A stretch of DNA of 64,000 bases, taken from positions 62,001 to 126,000 of the forward strand of contig NCJL01000004.1 in assembly GCA_002278935.1 (NCBI GenBank), in the 5' to 3' direction. The position numbers and the translations under genes were made by a program. This DNA comes from Gallionellales bacterium 39-52-133 (GTDB lineage: Bacteria; Pseudomonadota; Gammaproteobacteria; Burkholderiales; Gallionellaceae). The notes below the pieces were generated by a model that made no database searches, was not told the origin of the DNA, and saw only the letters and a list, made by a program, of their open reading frames with translations. Positions 1 to 9,398 of the stretch are shown here, one piece after another. Numbering within the stretch: position 1 is the first letter of the stretch; each line of letters starts with the position of its first letter.

Positions 1-128
1 AAGGTGTTTGCCCCTATCAGGTCTCCGCAATGGATAACGGCTTCTGCACCAGCAGCGTGGGCTGCGGTAATGGCAGCGGCAAGCGGTTCGGAACGGTCAT
101 GACTGTCGGAGACGATGCAGATTTTCAA
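1..128 (-). CDS. Metallophosphoesterase, YfcE/MJ0936-like, N-terminal part
   Basis: The gene runs off the left edge, so only about 42 N-terminal residues are visible. They read K-I-C-I-V-S-D-S-H-D and further on H-C-G-D-L, which match the D-x-H and G-D metal-binding motifs of calcineurin-like phosphoesterases of the small YfcE/MJ0936 family (phosphodiesterases using two metal ions). The start is taken as TTG at 126-128 because an in-frame stop lies six codons upstream and no ATG or GTG occurs between; there is no clear ribosome binding site, so the start is uncertain. The substrate cannot be told from the fragment. Confidence 0.68.
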   Translation of the reverse strand, partial: MKICIVSDSHDRSEPLAAAITAAHAAGAEAVIHCGDLIGANT

Positions 129-535
129 TTTTATTTGCCGTATTTAGATGCTGAAGCCGGTGCTCAATTGGCGGCACAATTGTCGATTTATTAACTCTCA
201 TATTAGGCGCAATTGGCCGGTTTAGTGTCTATAACTATATCGGGTGGTATAATATAGCTCAGTTGGGGGGGGCTTGCGCAGGTGGTTTAAAGAGAAATTT
301 TTACAGTAATTTTACCTGCCTGTAATTCACTAAACACTAATACTGTCGTGGTTAATTGGATGCTTGATCAATCAGGGGCAATTTGTTACCGTTGTGCATG
401 TAGCTATCTCAGGGGGGTGGATATAACCCGGTTGGGGGGTAGGCTTTCAATAGCTGTCCTGATTTTTCAATTTCCAGCTGGTTATTGTGATGCGCAAAAT
501 ATAAGCGTTTAAATCTTGCATCACAGGAGCTCTAA

Positions 536-1738
536 ATGAGGTTTTTGATGAAGCCCAAAATTCAACTTGTGGGTGGTTGTGCATCTTCTTTTGAGAATGA
601 GATGACCACTACGCCTCAGCCAGAATCAAGCAATAGCGGCAATGAATCTGCAGCTGCAAAAAGCAGCGCGGTTGCAACATTGCTGGAGGAATTCCTGGCT
701 ACGATAATCAAGTCAGCCGGAGCGAGTGCCGGCATAGTGCGGGTATTGTCGCCCGATGGACATCAGTTCAGGCTGTTAGCCTGTTCCGGATTGCTGGCAG
801 AAAATTGCCACAGCGAAAGTGTTGTTGCTGCAACTGGCGGGGTGTGCGAAAAATCAGCGAATTCCCTGTCGCCCGGGATGTCCGACGCGGACTATTGCAT
901 GAGCCGGTGTGGGGAGGATTTTTTCGGTGAAGCCTGCAAGTTTGTGCTCGCTGTGCCGATGGAAAATGCCGGCAAGGGAGGTGAATCCGCAGGAGTGCTT
1001 ACGCTGTTTTTTGCTTCCGGGGAAAATGTAAGGGATGACATGGCGCGCACACTTCAGTCGTATGCGGATCTCATGCTGATTTCGCTGAAATCTGTTTGGC
1101 AAAATGAAGATAAACGCCAAAGTGATCTGCTGGCGGAGCGGCAGTCAATTGCAAATGAAATTCATGATTCGCTCGCACAGACTTTATATTTTGCAAAAAT
1201 CCGCGGCAGCCTGTTACTGGAAGCAATGAAGTCTGATAACGAGCTGCTGGCGTTCAAATGCGCGCAAGATATTGAGGAGGCACTGGAGGTCAGTCAAAAG
1301 ACCGTGCGTGAACTTGTTACTCATTTCCGCTGCCAAATGGATCCGAAGGGATTGACTTACGCATTGCAGAAACTGGTCAATGACTTTATGGCTCGTACCA
1401 ATATCTCTTTTAAATATGATAATGAGATTGAGAAACTGGATCTGCCGAATGACTATGAATTGCAGGTGTTTTTAATTGTCAGGGAAGCATTGGTGAATAT
1501 TGCCACGCATTCTGGTGCTACCATTGCGGGTTTGACGGTTGCTTGCGTTGCCGGTCAGTACAAGTTTGTTGTTGAAGATAATGGCGGGGGGGTGGACAGC
1601 AGTATCCCGCACGAAGGGCATTACGGTCTGGAAATTATGCGTGAACGCGCATTGCGTATCGGTGGTGAAGTGGAAGTGGAAAGCCTGCAAGGGCTGGGCA
1701 CACGTGTTCAATTAACTTTTAGTGCCCCAGTGGCTTAA
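536..1738 (+). CDS. Soluble NarX/NarQ-family histidine kinase
   Basis: A sensor kinase of the HisKA_3 class (400 aa). Residues about 45-190 look like a GAF-type sensory domain with a cysteine-rich stretch (Cys91, 104, 121, 125, 134). The dimerisation/phospho-acceptor helix follows, with the motif ERQSIANEIHDSLAQTL and phospho-acceptor His210. The ATPase domain has its N box at Asn321 and a DNGGG box near 348-352, then the G2-type GLEIMRERA. There is no membrane segment, unlike NarX and NarQ, so the input should be cytoplasmic; the cysteines could carry a redox or metal signal (inference). AGGAG precedes the ATG. The partner response regulator starts 46 bp downstream. Confidence 0.85.
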   Translation: MRFLMKPKIQLVGGCASSFENEMTTTPQPESSNSGNESAAAKSSAVATLLEEFLATIIKSAGASAGIVRVLSPDGHQFRLLACSGLLAENCHSESVVAATGGVCEKSANSLSPGMSDADYCMSRCGEDFFGEACKFVLAVPMENAGKGGESAGVLTLFFASGENVRDDMARTLQSYADLMLISLKSVWQNEDKRQSDLLAERQSIANEIHDSLAQTLYFAKIRGSLLLEAMKSDNELLAFKCAQDIEEALEVSQKTVRELVTHFRCQMDPKGLTYALQKLVNDFMARTNISFKYDNEIEKLDLPNDYELQVFLIVREALVNIATHSGATIAGLTVACVAGQYKFVVEDNGGGVDSSIPHEGHYGLEIMRERALRIGGEVEVESLQGLGTRVQLTFSAPVA

Positions 1739-1784
1739 GTCCGGATTCGTTCAGTAAATTTCCGGGCTGCATGGAGAAGCAAGA

Positions 1785-2447
1785 ATGGATGAAAAAATAA
1801 AAGTTGTCCTGGTTGACGATCATAGTTTGTGTCGACGCGGACTGACTGAACTTCTGACCCTGCGCTACGATATCAATGTTGTTGGCGCGACCGGCAATGT
1901 CAAGGAATTGATACCGCTATTGCGCGATCATCAGCCTGATCTGCTGGTGATGGATTTGCGCATGGAACCGCTGGATGGCTTTGGCGTGCTGGCGCAGATA
2001 CGCAAGGAAGATTTTGACACGCCAGTGGTCATCCTGACCATGAGCGACTCCGAGGCCGATCTCGCCACTGCGTTACGCGCAGGCGTACGCGGCTATCTGC
2101 TCAAGGACATGGCGCCGGATGATGTGGCCGATGCGATACGCCGTGTTGTTGCGGGCGAGATGGTGGTGGCACCGGCGATGACGGTCAAAATGATAGGCAT
2201 CCTGCAACACGGCCAGCGCGGCAAGGAGGGCAAGACCTCGATGTCGCTGCTGACCGAACGCGAGCGCGAAATCTTGCAACTGTTGTCACGCGCCGAAAGC
2301 AACAAGGCTATCGCGCAGACGCTGGGTATCAGCAATGACACAGTGAAACAGCATGTGCGTCATATCCTGACCAAACTGCATTTGACCTCAAGGGTCGAAG
2401 CCGCCGTGTTGTACGCGGTGGAGCAAAAAGGTATCGAGGGACGCTAG
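1785..2447 (+). CDS. NarL/FixJ-family response regulator
   Basis: A two-domain transcription factor (220 aa). The receiver domain (about 5-122) has the acidic pair Asp11-Asp12, the phospho-acceptor Asp57 in LLVMDLRM, Thr85 and Lys107. The C-terminal LuxR-type helix-turn-helix (about 153-215) contains LTEREREILQLL and the recognition-helix segment SNDTVKQHV. It sits directly after the NarX-type kinase gene in the same direction and is its obvious partner. The target genes cannot be read from the window; moeA, the next gene, would fit a link to molybdoenzyme respiration (inference). Confidence 0.9.
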   Translation: MDEKIKVVLVDDHSLCRRGLTELLTLRYDINVVGATGNVKELIPLLRDHQPDLLVMDLRMEPLDGFGVLAQIRKEDFDTPVVILTMSDSEADLATALRAGVRGYLLKDMAPDDVADAIRRVVAGEMVVAPAMTVKMIGILQHGQRGKEGKTSMSLLTEREREILQLLSRAESNKAIAQTLGISNDTVKQHVRHILTKLHLTSRVEAAVLYAVEQKGIEGR

Positions 2448-2513
2448 TGCACTGCTCAGGATCGGTTGCCGGATAATTTCCTTCTAACCCTTTTCGTTTT
2501 CTTAAAGTAATTC

Positions 2514-3770
2514 ATGGAATCTCAACACCTCACACTTTCCACCCTTGCCTCGATGGAAGATTACGATCCCAATTCGATGCCGGTAGAACAGGCACGCCAG
2601 CTGATCAAACAGTTTCTATCTCCTGTTACTGAAACCGAAACCATCAAAGTACAGGACGCATACCATCGCACACTTGCAGCAGACATCCTGTCGCCGATAA
2701 ACGTGCCACCTCACGATTATTCGTCGATGGATGGCTATGCCGTGCGCGCTGCCGACCTTGGCAGTCCCGGCAACAAGCTGAAAAAAATCGGCAGCTCCTT
2801 TGCCGGGCATGGCTTTGAAGGCACGGTGGCTGCGGGTGAATGCGTGCGCATTATGACCGGCGCAACCATCCCCTCCGGCTGCGACAGCGTGGTGATGCAG
2901 GAGCAGGTCAGCGCAGAAGGCGACAGCATCACATTTAATGCGGCTTGCAAGCGCGGGCAGAATATCCGCCTGGTGGGTGAAGACATCCAGCAGGGTGCAG
3001 TGGTGCTGGCGCAGGGTCAGCGCATCAATCCCGCTGAAATGGGCTTGCTCGCCTCGCTCGGTTTTGCCGAAATCACCGTGTTCCGCAAACTGAAAATCGC
3101 CATCTTCTCCACCGGCGACGAACTGGTGCAGCCCGGCAATGCTTTGTCCGGCGGGCAAATTTACGACAGCAACCGCTTTACTCTTGTCGGCCTGCTGACC
3201 GAGCTGGGCGCGGAAATTCTCGACATGGGCAATATCCGCGACGACAAAAATGCCGTGCGAGCCGCGCTGCAAAAGGCTTCCGGCCTGGCCGACGTGATCA
3301 TCACCAGCGGCGGCGTGTCGGTGGGCGATGCGGACTACATCAAGGAACTGCTGGATGAACTCGGCGAGGTTGTATTCTGGAAACTCGCAATGAAGCCGGG
3401 TCGCCCGCTGGCTTACGGCAAGGTCGGCCACTGCCATTTCTTCGGCCTGCCCGGCAACCCGGTGGCGGTGATGGTGACCTTCCTGCAGTTTGTGCGCAAT
3501 GCGCTGTGGGAGCTGATGGGGCAACATCCCAAGCCCGCGTTCAGTTTCCAGGCGATCTGCACTACGCCAATCAAAAAAGCTCAGGGTCGCACCGAGTTCC
3601 AGCGCGGCATACTGACGCAAAGCGACGATGGCTTGTGGACGGTGCAGACTACGGGCGAGCAGGGCTCGGGTATTCTCAGTTCAATGAGCCGGGCGAATTG
3701 CTTTATTGTGTTGCCGATGGAGCAGGGGAATGTGGAGAAGGGTTCAGTAGTACAGATTCAACTTTTCTAG
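2514..3770 (+). CDS. moeA: Molybdopterin molybdenumtransferase MoeA
   Basis: MoeA inserts molybdate into adenylylated molybdopterin, the last step of molybdenum cofactor synthesis, in the cytoplasm. The 418-aa product has the full family length and its landmark motifs: SSMDGYA near the N terminus, FSTGDELV, SGGVSVGDADY in the MogA-like domain, KPGRPLAYG and GLPGNPVAV, followed by the C-terminal beta-barrel domain IV. The chosen ATG gives about a dozen residues more than the conserved region needs; the internal ATG at 2553 is an alternative start. It follows the NarX/NarL-type pair, but the 66-bp gap leaves open whether they are cotranscribed. Confidence 0.93.
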   Translation: MESQHLTLSTLASMEDYDPNSMPVEQARQLIKQFLSPVTETETIKVQDAYHRTLAADILSPINVPPHDYSSMDGYAVRAADLGSPGNKLKKIGSSFAGHGFEGTVAAGECVRIMTGATIPSGCDSVVMQEQVSAEGDSITFNAACKRGQNIRLVGEDIQQGAVVLAQGQRINPAEMGLLASLGFAEITVFRKLKIAIFSTGDELVQPGNALSGGQIYDSNRFTLVGLLTELGAEILDMGNIRDDKNAVRAALQKASGLADVIITSGGVSVGDADYIKELLDELGEVVFWKLAMKPGRPLAYGKVGHCHFFGLPGNPVAVMVTFLQFVRNALWELMGQHPKPAFSFQAICTTPIKKAQGRTEFQRGILTQSDDGLWTVQTTGEQGSGILSSMSRANCFIVLPMEQGNVEKGSVVQIQLF

Positions 3771-3773
3771 CTT

Positions 3774-3806
3774 GTAGGTTGGTCTGAGGTACGAAGCCCA
3801 ACCTAC
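3774..3806. repeat. Short inverted repeat after moeA
   Basis: GTAGGTTGG at 3774-3782 pairs perfectly with CCAACCTAC at 3798-3806 across a 15-nt loop, starting a few bases after the moeA stop codon. It has no U-run, so it is more likely a dispersed palindromic repeat than a classical terminator, though it could still stabilise the mRNA end. Confidence 0.6.
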
Positions 3807-3854
3807 GGGCTGCGAGTAATTCTGTTTTAAATAATATCGGTTAAGTTGGAGAGT

Positions 3855-4397
3855 TGCCGGGGGCAGCCCGGCGGCCGGGTACTTTCTTTTGCTTCGCCAA
3901 AAGAAAGTACCCAAAGAAAAGGCGACCCCAACCCACCATCCCTACGGGATTCCCTGCGTTGCTCGACTGGTCAGGCTTCCTCACAAACTCGCACGATCCG
4001 CTGCGCGTCCACGTGCTCAAACATGTTCGTCAGAATTCCCTAACCAGTCTCCGCTACTCGGTGGTGGATGAGGGGATGGTAAGACAGAAATCAAAAGCAA
4101 AGTCAGAAGCGAAGTGCGTGTGTGGGCACTGCCCACACATTTTTGGTTTTGAATTTGGTGAGCGCAAAGCGCACACTGCTGTTGACTTGCTTACCCCTGT
4201 GCACCGCCGAGAAAAATCGTAATCATGCGGAGTTTTAGGCGAGGACTGTCTGAGCACGCAGTGCGAGTTCCGCAGCCCCGCTTGATTACGATTTTCCTCG
4301 GGAACCCCGCAGGGGCGGTAAACCGGGGTTCGCCTTCTTTTGGTTACTTATCTTGGCGAAGCAAGAAAAGTGACTAGCCGCCGGGCTACCCCCGGCA
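3855..4397. mobile_element. 543-bp non-autonomous element with long terminal inverted repeats
   Basis: The two ends (3855 inward, and 4397 inward on the other strand) are imperfect inverted repeats of about 75 bp: both begin TGCCGGGGG, then AGCCCGGCGGC, and later share GCTTCGCCAA and an AAAGAA-GGCGA-CCCC block. A second inverted pair lies inside: 4207-4225 and 4283-4301, around a TCGTAATCA core. No transposase fits inside; the small reading frames crossing it are not gene-like. A truncated relative of the right end is found at 54346-54376. It occupies most of the gene-free stretch after moeA. The family name is unknown to me. Confidence 0.65.
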
Positions 4398-4509
4398 AAT
4401 GGTGGGCGGTGCGATCACTTGATCTGATTGTAGGTAAGGGGATAGGTTTAATGGTTTATGTCCAGGTGCAGTGAATTAAAGCAAGACCTGATCATTGCTT
4501 GCGATATTG

Positions 4510-5016
4510 TTATTCCCATAGTATCCCTATGATTTTGGCATGAACAGGCACTTTTTCAGCATCGAAAGTTTCCCATTTGCCTCCTTGAGCAAAAAACGTA
4601 GGTTCCCACTCAACCGTAAATGCCAGCTTTTTGCCTGATGTGTTTACTCTGTATGAGACAGGATCAATCAACTCAGAGTCATATCTTGCAATTTTTCCAG
4701 TTGGAAATGCTGCCTTTAATTTTGCGAAATTATCGCCTATCTTGACCGATACTGGAGAAAAGCTTCCCTTTATAATTTGCACAGCGATTACTTTATTGCT
4801 AAGTCGATCTAAAAGAGCATGTATTTCATTGGTCGAATTGGTCAAAACAATACATGGCTGAGATCCTTCTGAAGGGTGGTCGTGTAGTTTCGTTGCGTAT
4901 CCAATAATTTTATATCCAGATATATCTGCTCCAGGAGTAACAGAGGAAATATCGTAAGCGTTAACCCCCAAACTATATGAAAAGAATGAGATCAGGATTA
5001 ATAATCGATTACTCAT
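4510..5016 (-). CDS. Hypothetical exported protein
   Basis: I do not recognise this family. The frame is open from 5091, but the ATG at 5014-5016 is preferred because it gives a clean signal peptide (MSNRLLILISFFSYSLGVNA, cleavage likely before Tyr). The mature part is about 148 aa, mostly beta-like, with one Cys and motifs SGYKIIGYATKLHD and AFTVEWEP. It is flanked by the inverted-repeat element on one side and the end of purK on the other. Its AT-rich codon use differs from the neighbouring GC-rich pur genes, which suggests a later acquisition. Confidence 0.6.
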   Translation of the reverse strand: MSNRLLILISFFSYSLGVNAYDISSVTPGADISGYKIIGYATKLHDHPSEGSQPCIVLTNSTNEIHALLDRLSNKVIAVQIIKGSFSPVSVKIGDNFAKLKAAFPTGKIARYDSELIDPVSYRVNTSGKKLAFTVEWEPTFFAQGGKWETFDAEKVPVHAKIIGILWE

Positions 5017-5104
5017 ATAAGCAATCCCATTAGAAATTGGATGATATCGCCGTAAAACAATAACTTCACCTGAATGATAGTGTTGGGCCAACGATGAAGC
5101 GTAA

Positions 5105-6259
5105 TCAACCTTGTAGTTTTATCTGTAGCTCACGCGCCAGAACATTGGCATCCTGCACGCTATCCCCAATACAGGTAAAGTGCCCCATCTTCCGTCCCGG
5201 CCTTGCCTCACGCTTGCCGTACAGATGCAGCTTGGCACGCGGTTCATCCAGCACCGCGTTCCATGGAGGTGCTACATCACCACTCCATGCGTCACCCAGA
5301 ATATTCACCATCGCCACCGGCGCTAACAATCTTGCGTCGCCCAGCGGCAAGCCGCACATGGCTCTTACCTGCTGGTCGAACTGCGAAGTGAGGCAGGCGT
5401 CCATAGTGTAGTGGCCGCTGTTGTGGGGGCGGGGGGCGATTTCGTTGATGAGGAGGCGGTCGTTTTCTACCACGAAAAATTCCACGGCCATGACGCCGCA
5501 ATAATCAAGTTTTTTTGCGACCTCTTGCGCGTCGCGGGTGGCCTGTTGCGCGAGTTGGTCGCTCACCAGTGCAGGCACGATGCTGAGGTCGAGGATGCCG
5601 TTGACATGGGTGTTTTCGGCGGCGGGGTAGGCGACTGTATTGCCATTCACGTCGCGCGCAACTACCACGGAAATTTCGGTTCGTAAATTCAGGCGCTGTT
5701 CCAGCACGCAGGGTTTGTTGCCCATTTGTTCAAACGCGGCAAGCGCATCGGCCAGGGAGTTGACGGTGGCCTGGCCTTTGCCGTCGTAGCCGAACTGGCT
5801 GGTTTTCAGCAGGGCGGGTGTGCCGATTTTCTCCAGCGCGGCTTCGATATCGGACTTGATGCTGATTTCGGCGAAGGGTGCGGTGTCAAAACCGTTGTCG
5901 CGCAGGAAAGTTTTTTCGCGGATGCGGTTCTGCGCGATGGCGACGGCCTTGCCGGAAGGTCTGACCGGGCAGAATTGGGCGAGAAATTCCATGCTGGCGG
6001 CATCGACGTTTTCAAATTCGGTGGTAATGGCAGCACAGGCACGGCCGAGTTTTTCCAGCGCGGCGCGGTCGGTGAAAGATGCGCAAATGTGCTCATTCGC
6101 CAGTTCGGCCGCCGGGCTGTGCGGGTCGGGATCGAGCACAATGACTTTGTAGCCCATGGTGCGTGCGGCAACGGTGAACATGCGGCCGAGCTGGCCGCCG
6201 CCGAGTATGCCCAGGGTTGCATCCGGCAAGACTACTTTATTTACCCCCATCTTACTCAA
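5105..6259 (-). CDS. purK: N5-carboxyaminoimidazole ribonucleotide synthase PurK
   Basis: PurK uses ATP and bicarbonate to turn AIR into N5-CAIR in purine synthesis. The 384-aa product begins with the nucleotide-fold motif [10 protein letters not shown] and has an ATP-grasp core ([30 protein letters not shown] region, [13 protein letters not shown]). It is the second gene of a purE-purK operon: its start codon overlaps the end of purE by 8 bp, so translation is probably coupled. Length and motifs are normal for the family. Confidence 0.95.
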   Translation of the reverse strand: MSKMGVNKVVLPDATLGILGGGQLGRMFTVAARTMGYKVIVLDPDPHSPAAELANEHICASFTDRAALEKLGRACAAITTEFENVDAASMEFLAQFCPVRPSGKAVAIAQNRIREKTFLRDNGFDTAPFAEISIKSDIEAALEKIGTPALLKTSQFGYDGKGQATVNSLADALAAFEQMGNKPCVLEQRLNLRTEISVVVARDVNGNTVAYPAAENTHVNGILDLSIVPALVSDQLAQQATRDAQEVAKKLDYCGVMAVEFFVVENDRLLINEIAPRPHNSGHYTMDACLTSQFDQQVRAMCGLPLGDARLLAPVAMVNILGDAWSGDVAPPWNAVLDEPRAKLHLYGKREARPGRKMGHFTCIGDSVQDANVLARELQIKLQG

Positions 6260-6746
6260 CCTCCGGCAACTTCATGTCCAGCACGGTGGCCTGTTGCTGG
6301 GCGCGGAATTCGGACAGTTTTTTTGACAGTGCGGAATCATGTGTTGCGATCATCGCGGCCGCAAACAGCGCGCTGTTTGCGGCGCCTGCTTCGCCGATGG
6401 CAAAAGTGGCAACGGGAATGCCCTTGGGCATTTGCACGATAGACAGCAGCGAATCTACACCCTTGAGATATTTTGATGGCACGGGTACGCCCAGCACCGG
6501 CACGGTAGTTTTGGCGGCGAGCATGCCGGGCAGATGCGCGGCACCGCCGGCACCGGCGATAATGCACACGAGGCCGCGCCCGGCGGCAGTGCTGGCATAG
6601 TCAAACAGCAGGTCGGGGGTGCGGTGGGCGGAAACTACTTTGGTCTCAAACGGCACGCCCAGTGATTTGAGCATCTCGGCTGCATGTTTCATCACTTCCC
6701 AGTCGCTGGAACTGCCCATGACGATTCCTACCAGTGGTTTGCTCAT
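6252..6746 (-). CDS. purE: N5-CAIR mutase PurE
   Basis: PurE (class I) moves the carboxyl group of N5-CAIR to C4, giving CAIR. The 164-aa product has the family motifs GSSSDW at the N terminus (phosphate binding), SAHRTPD with the catalytic His, and [11 protein letters not shown]. It is the first gene of the minus-strand pair; purK overlaps its 3' end. The 184 bp upstream hold no gene, only an AT-rich stretch with direct short repeats of the CAGATTT type. Confidence 0.95.
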   Translation of the reverse strand: MSKPLVGIVMGSSSDWEVMKHAAEMLKSLGVPFETKVVSAHRTPDLLFDYASTAAGRGLVCIIAGAGGAAHLPGMLAAKTTVPVLGVPVPSKYLKGVDSLLSIVQMPKGIPVATFAIGEAGAANSALFAAAMIATHDSALSKKLSEFRAQQQATVLDMKLPEVE

Positions 6747-6930
6747 AATTATCTTTCACTATATTTAATGGTTTAGCTTAATACCAAATTTGAATCTACA
6801 GATTTCACAGATTCGCACAGATTTTGAAACAGTTACTGATATTTAATCCATCACTTTATTGCATATCCGGTTCATGTTGAAAATATGTGTTTAATCTTGT
6901 GTAATCCGTGGACAGGTGTTTTTGCCAAGT

Positions 6931-7923
6931 TTAATCCCGGTGACTTGCCCGCTTCAAACGGTCTGCCACCGCCAGCCATTCCACCGTTTGCGGCGGTGCT
7001 TCGGCCAGCAGACGGTCAAAGTGTTCATTGTCCAGCTGGCGCAGGGTTGCATATAGCATCTGGCCGTAAATCACCGGATTGGCCGGCATGGTGGTGCGTT
7101 GTATGCCCGCATGCGGGGAGTGTACTGCATCGGGTGCAGACCATTCCAGCGTTGCCACGCGCAGCCCCTGCGCTTCGAGTTCGCAGGCGCGCGGCCACAG
7201 AGCCTGATGGGTCACCAGTTCCAGCTGCGTCAGCGGCGCATAGTGAGACAGCACGCTGCCGGATACGCGTATATCCGCAGTGCTGCTGTCGGCTACCTTA
7301 ACCTTGTGCTGCAGCACTTCTTCAATCGCGGAAACCGGAATGCCGCCCGGGCGCAAAACCGTGACATGGCCGCCGATGACGCTGACGATGGTGCTTTCCA
7401 GCCCCACCTGGCAAGGCCCGCCATCGAGGATCATGTCGGCGCTGTCGCCCAGCTCCTCGCGCACATGCTGGGCGGTGGTGGGGCTGATACGGCCGTAGCG
7501 GTTGGCTGAAGGGGCCGCGAGCGCGGTGTGCTCGCCCATTGCGCGCAGCAGCGCCAGCGCAACGGGGTGGTCCGGCACACGCAGGCCGACCGTATCCTGG
7601 CCGCCGGTGATGACATCCGCCACATGCTGGCTGCGCGGCAGGATCAGGGTGAGCGGGCCGGGCCAGAAGCGCGTGGCCAGCAGTTTGGCTGCCTTGGGCA
7701 CTTCGCTTGCCCAGTAACGCAACTGTGATTCATCTGCAATGTGCACAATTAACGGGTGATCCGCAGGCCGATCCTTGATCTCAAAGATGCGTCTGACTGC
7801 AGCCGGATTGGCAGCATCTGCAGCAAGGCCGTATACAGTCTCGGTAGGCATGGCGACCACGCCACCTTTGCGCAGAATGGCTGCTGCTGCTTCAATCTGT
7901 AATTGCTGTTCAGGTTTTAACAT
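6931..7923 (-). CDS. L-threonylcarbamoyladenylate synthase (TsaC/Sua5 type)
   Basis: This enzyme makes threonylcarbamoyl-AMP from threonine, bicarbonate and ATP, the first step of the t6A37 modification of ANN-reading tRNAs. The YrdC domain occupies about residues 10-200, with PTETVYGLAADA, KDRPADHPLIVHI and the SANRYGRISPTTAQ segment. At 330 aa it is of the long Sua5 form, with an extra C-terminal domain (about 225-325) behind a linker, rather than the short E. coli TsaC form. It stands alone on the minus strand. Confidence 0.92.
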   Translation of the reverse strand: MLKPEQQLQIEAAAAILRKGGVVAMPTETVYGLAADAANPAAVRRIFEIKDRPADHPLIVHIADESQLRYWASEVPKAAKLLATRFWPGPLTLILPRSQHVADVITGGQDTVGLRVPDHPVALALLRAMGEHTALAAPSANRYGRISPTTAQHVREELGDSADMILDGGPCQVGLESTIVSVIGGHVTVLRPGGIPVSAIEEVLQHKVKVADSSTADIRVSGSVLSHYAPLTQLELVTHQALWPRACELEAQGLRVATLEWSAPDAVHSPHAGIQRTTMPANPVIYGQMLYATLRQLDNEHFDRLLAEAPPQTVEWLAVADRLKRASHRD

Positions 7924-8147
7924 GGGGCGAGTTATGGCAGGGAGCGAGCGGGTCGCTGCGCATGTGTGGGCGTGACTTGCACTTTTTGCAGTGGGGTTGG
8001 GTTTTCAAGCGGTGCATTTTACCTGTTTTTGGTCCTGCACTCCATGCGGAGCAGGGAGGGCTGAAACCTGGGCGGTAATTCGTTTGCATCGTGAGGTTTG
8101 CGCATATATATTGATGAATACACGAATCGTTACAGACAGGAAATATT

Positions 8148-9305
8148 ATGGGTGGCAGCAAAGCTGTGCAGGGCAAGTTGGCCAGGATTCTCACGGTGGA
8201 TGATGACAGCATCATTACCGCCTTTTATGGCGCGGTTCTTTCGCCCCATTATGATGTGCATACTGCCGGTTCGGGTGAAGAAGCCATAGAGGCTTGCAAT
8301 ATGCTCATGCCCGACCTGATTCTGCTGGATGTGGAAATGCCGGGTTTGAACGGTTATGACACCTGCCGCAAGCTGCGCGAATTTTCCTCCGCTCCTATCG
8401 TGTTCGCCACGGCGCACCAGACGATGGAAGAACATCTCAAGGCTTTTGACGCGGGTGGCGATGATATTCTGACCAAGCCGCTGCTGCCCGAAATATTGCT
8501 GCGCAAGGTCGGTCTGGCTATCAGGCTGAAGCATACGCAGCAACAGCTGGTTGAGGAAAAGGATCTATTGCAGGATCAGGCGAGGAATTACCTGTCTTCG
8601 CTGGGCGACAGTAAAGTGTTGTTGCACTTTGTTCGAGCCAGCCTGTCCTGTCGCAGCTTTGAGGAGCTGGCACAAAACATGGTGATCGCCATGCGCGAGT
8701 TTTCGCTGGAAGGCAGCATTGTCATCCGCCATGGCGGCGTAAATACTTTTTTGACCACGCATGGCGAGGCAACGGCGCTGGAAATTTCAATACTTGAAAA
8801 TGCAAGAACGATGGGCAGCATGTTCCAGTTCAAGCGCAATCTGGTGGTGAACGACGAAAAGATATCGATTATCGTGGTCAATATGCCGGAGGCGGGCAGC
8901 GATGCAAACGAGCGCATACGTTGCAATATGACGGTGCTTGCCGATACGGGAGAAGCTTTTTGCGACAATGTGGATATGCGCAAGGTGTCGATGGAGCGCG
9001 CGGAAAATATGCAGATCGCGCTGTTTGAGGCGACCAAAGCGGTTGAGCACATCCGCGAAAAGCAGCAGCAGATGCTGATGGATGTGCGGGTCCATCTGCA
9101 CGGCCTGACTGCAAAGGTTGAGCAATCCTATTCCATGCTGGACACGACACAGGATCAGGAAAGAGCAATCAGCGGCGCGATGAACGATTCGGTGCAGCAA
9201 ATTCTGGACGCGCTGGCCGTTGGCAATTTGATGAACGATCAGTTGGCCGGCGTGGTGAACAGTTTGAAGGGGGGCAATAAACAGGGCGATATTGACCTGT
9301 TTTAG
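8148..9305 (+). CDS. Receiver-domain protein with an unassigned C-terminal domain
   Basis: Residues about 12-128 are a CheY-like receiver: VDDD at 17-20, phospho-acceptor Asp61 in LILLDVEMPGLNG, TAHQ, and Lys in TKPLLPEILLRK. A coiled stretch (LKHTQQQLVEEKDLLQDQ) links it to about 230 residues that I cannot assign; the middle part (VIAMREFSLEGSIVIRHGG... up to SIIVVNMPE) resembles a degenerate GAF-like fold, and the end is helical. There is no output domain for DNA binding, cyclic-di-GMP or phosphatase activity that I can see. It is flanked by tsaC (divergent) and the cbbO gene (convergent), so context gives no partner kinase. Confidence 0.75.
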   Translation: MGGSKAVQGKLARILTVDDDSIITAFYGAVLSPHYDVHTAGSGEEAIEACNMLMPDLILLDVEMPGLNGYDTCRKLREFSSAPIVFATAHQTMEEHLKAFDAGGDDILTKPLLPEILLRKVGLAIRLKHTQQQLVEEKDLLQDQARNYLSSLGDSKVLLHFVRASLSCRSFEELAQNMVIAMREFSLEGSIVIRHGGVNTFLTTHGEATALEISILENARTMGSMFQFKRNLVVNDEKISIIVVNMPEAGSDANERIRCNMTVLADTGEAFCDNVDMRKVSMERAENMQIALFEATKAVEHIREKQQQMLMDVRVHLHGLTAKVEQSYSMLDTTQDQERAISGAMNDSVQQILDALAVGNLMNDQLAGVVNSLKGGNKQGDIDLF

Positions 9306-9330
9306 TCGGCGCCCCGGATATGCTTTAATT

Positions 9331-9351
9331 ATAAATTATTCAATATAATCA
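9331..9351 (+). repeat. Dispersed AT-rich motif, copy 1
   Basis: Contains TTCAATATAATCA (9339-9351) inside a longer block, ATAAATTATTCAATATAATC, which is repeated exactly at 52358-52377. It lies just downstream of the cbbO stop codon. Other copies of the 13-mer are at 11726, 28331 and 52366. Confidence 0.5.
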
Positions 9352-9398
9352 AATAGCTGTATTGAATGTATTTTGCGCGGTTCGCGCTGCCCTTCAAC

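Noticed and set aside
257..275. A stretch resembling the D-arm of a tRNA (TAGCTCAGTTGGGG) in the first intergenic region
   Set aside because: No anticodon arm, T-arm or acceptor stem can be formed around it. The G-rich runs of 129-535 otherwise hold no gene that I can support.
2616..3620. A 334-codon antisense frame within moeA
   Set aside because: A shadow of moeA with His- and Gln-rich low-information content. The same holds for the antisense frames over cbbL (17966-18838) and the GGDEF-EAL gene (58280-59410).
3846..4222. Short overlapping plus-strand frames after moeA
   Set aside because: They lie inside the inverted-repeat element and encode its palindromic ends, not a protein.
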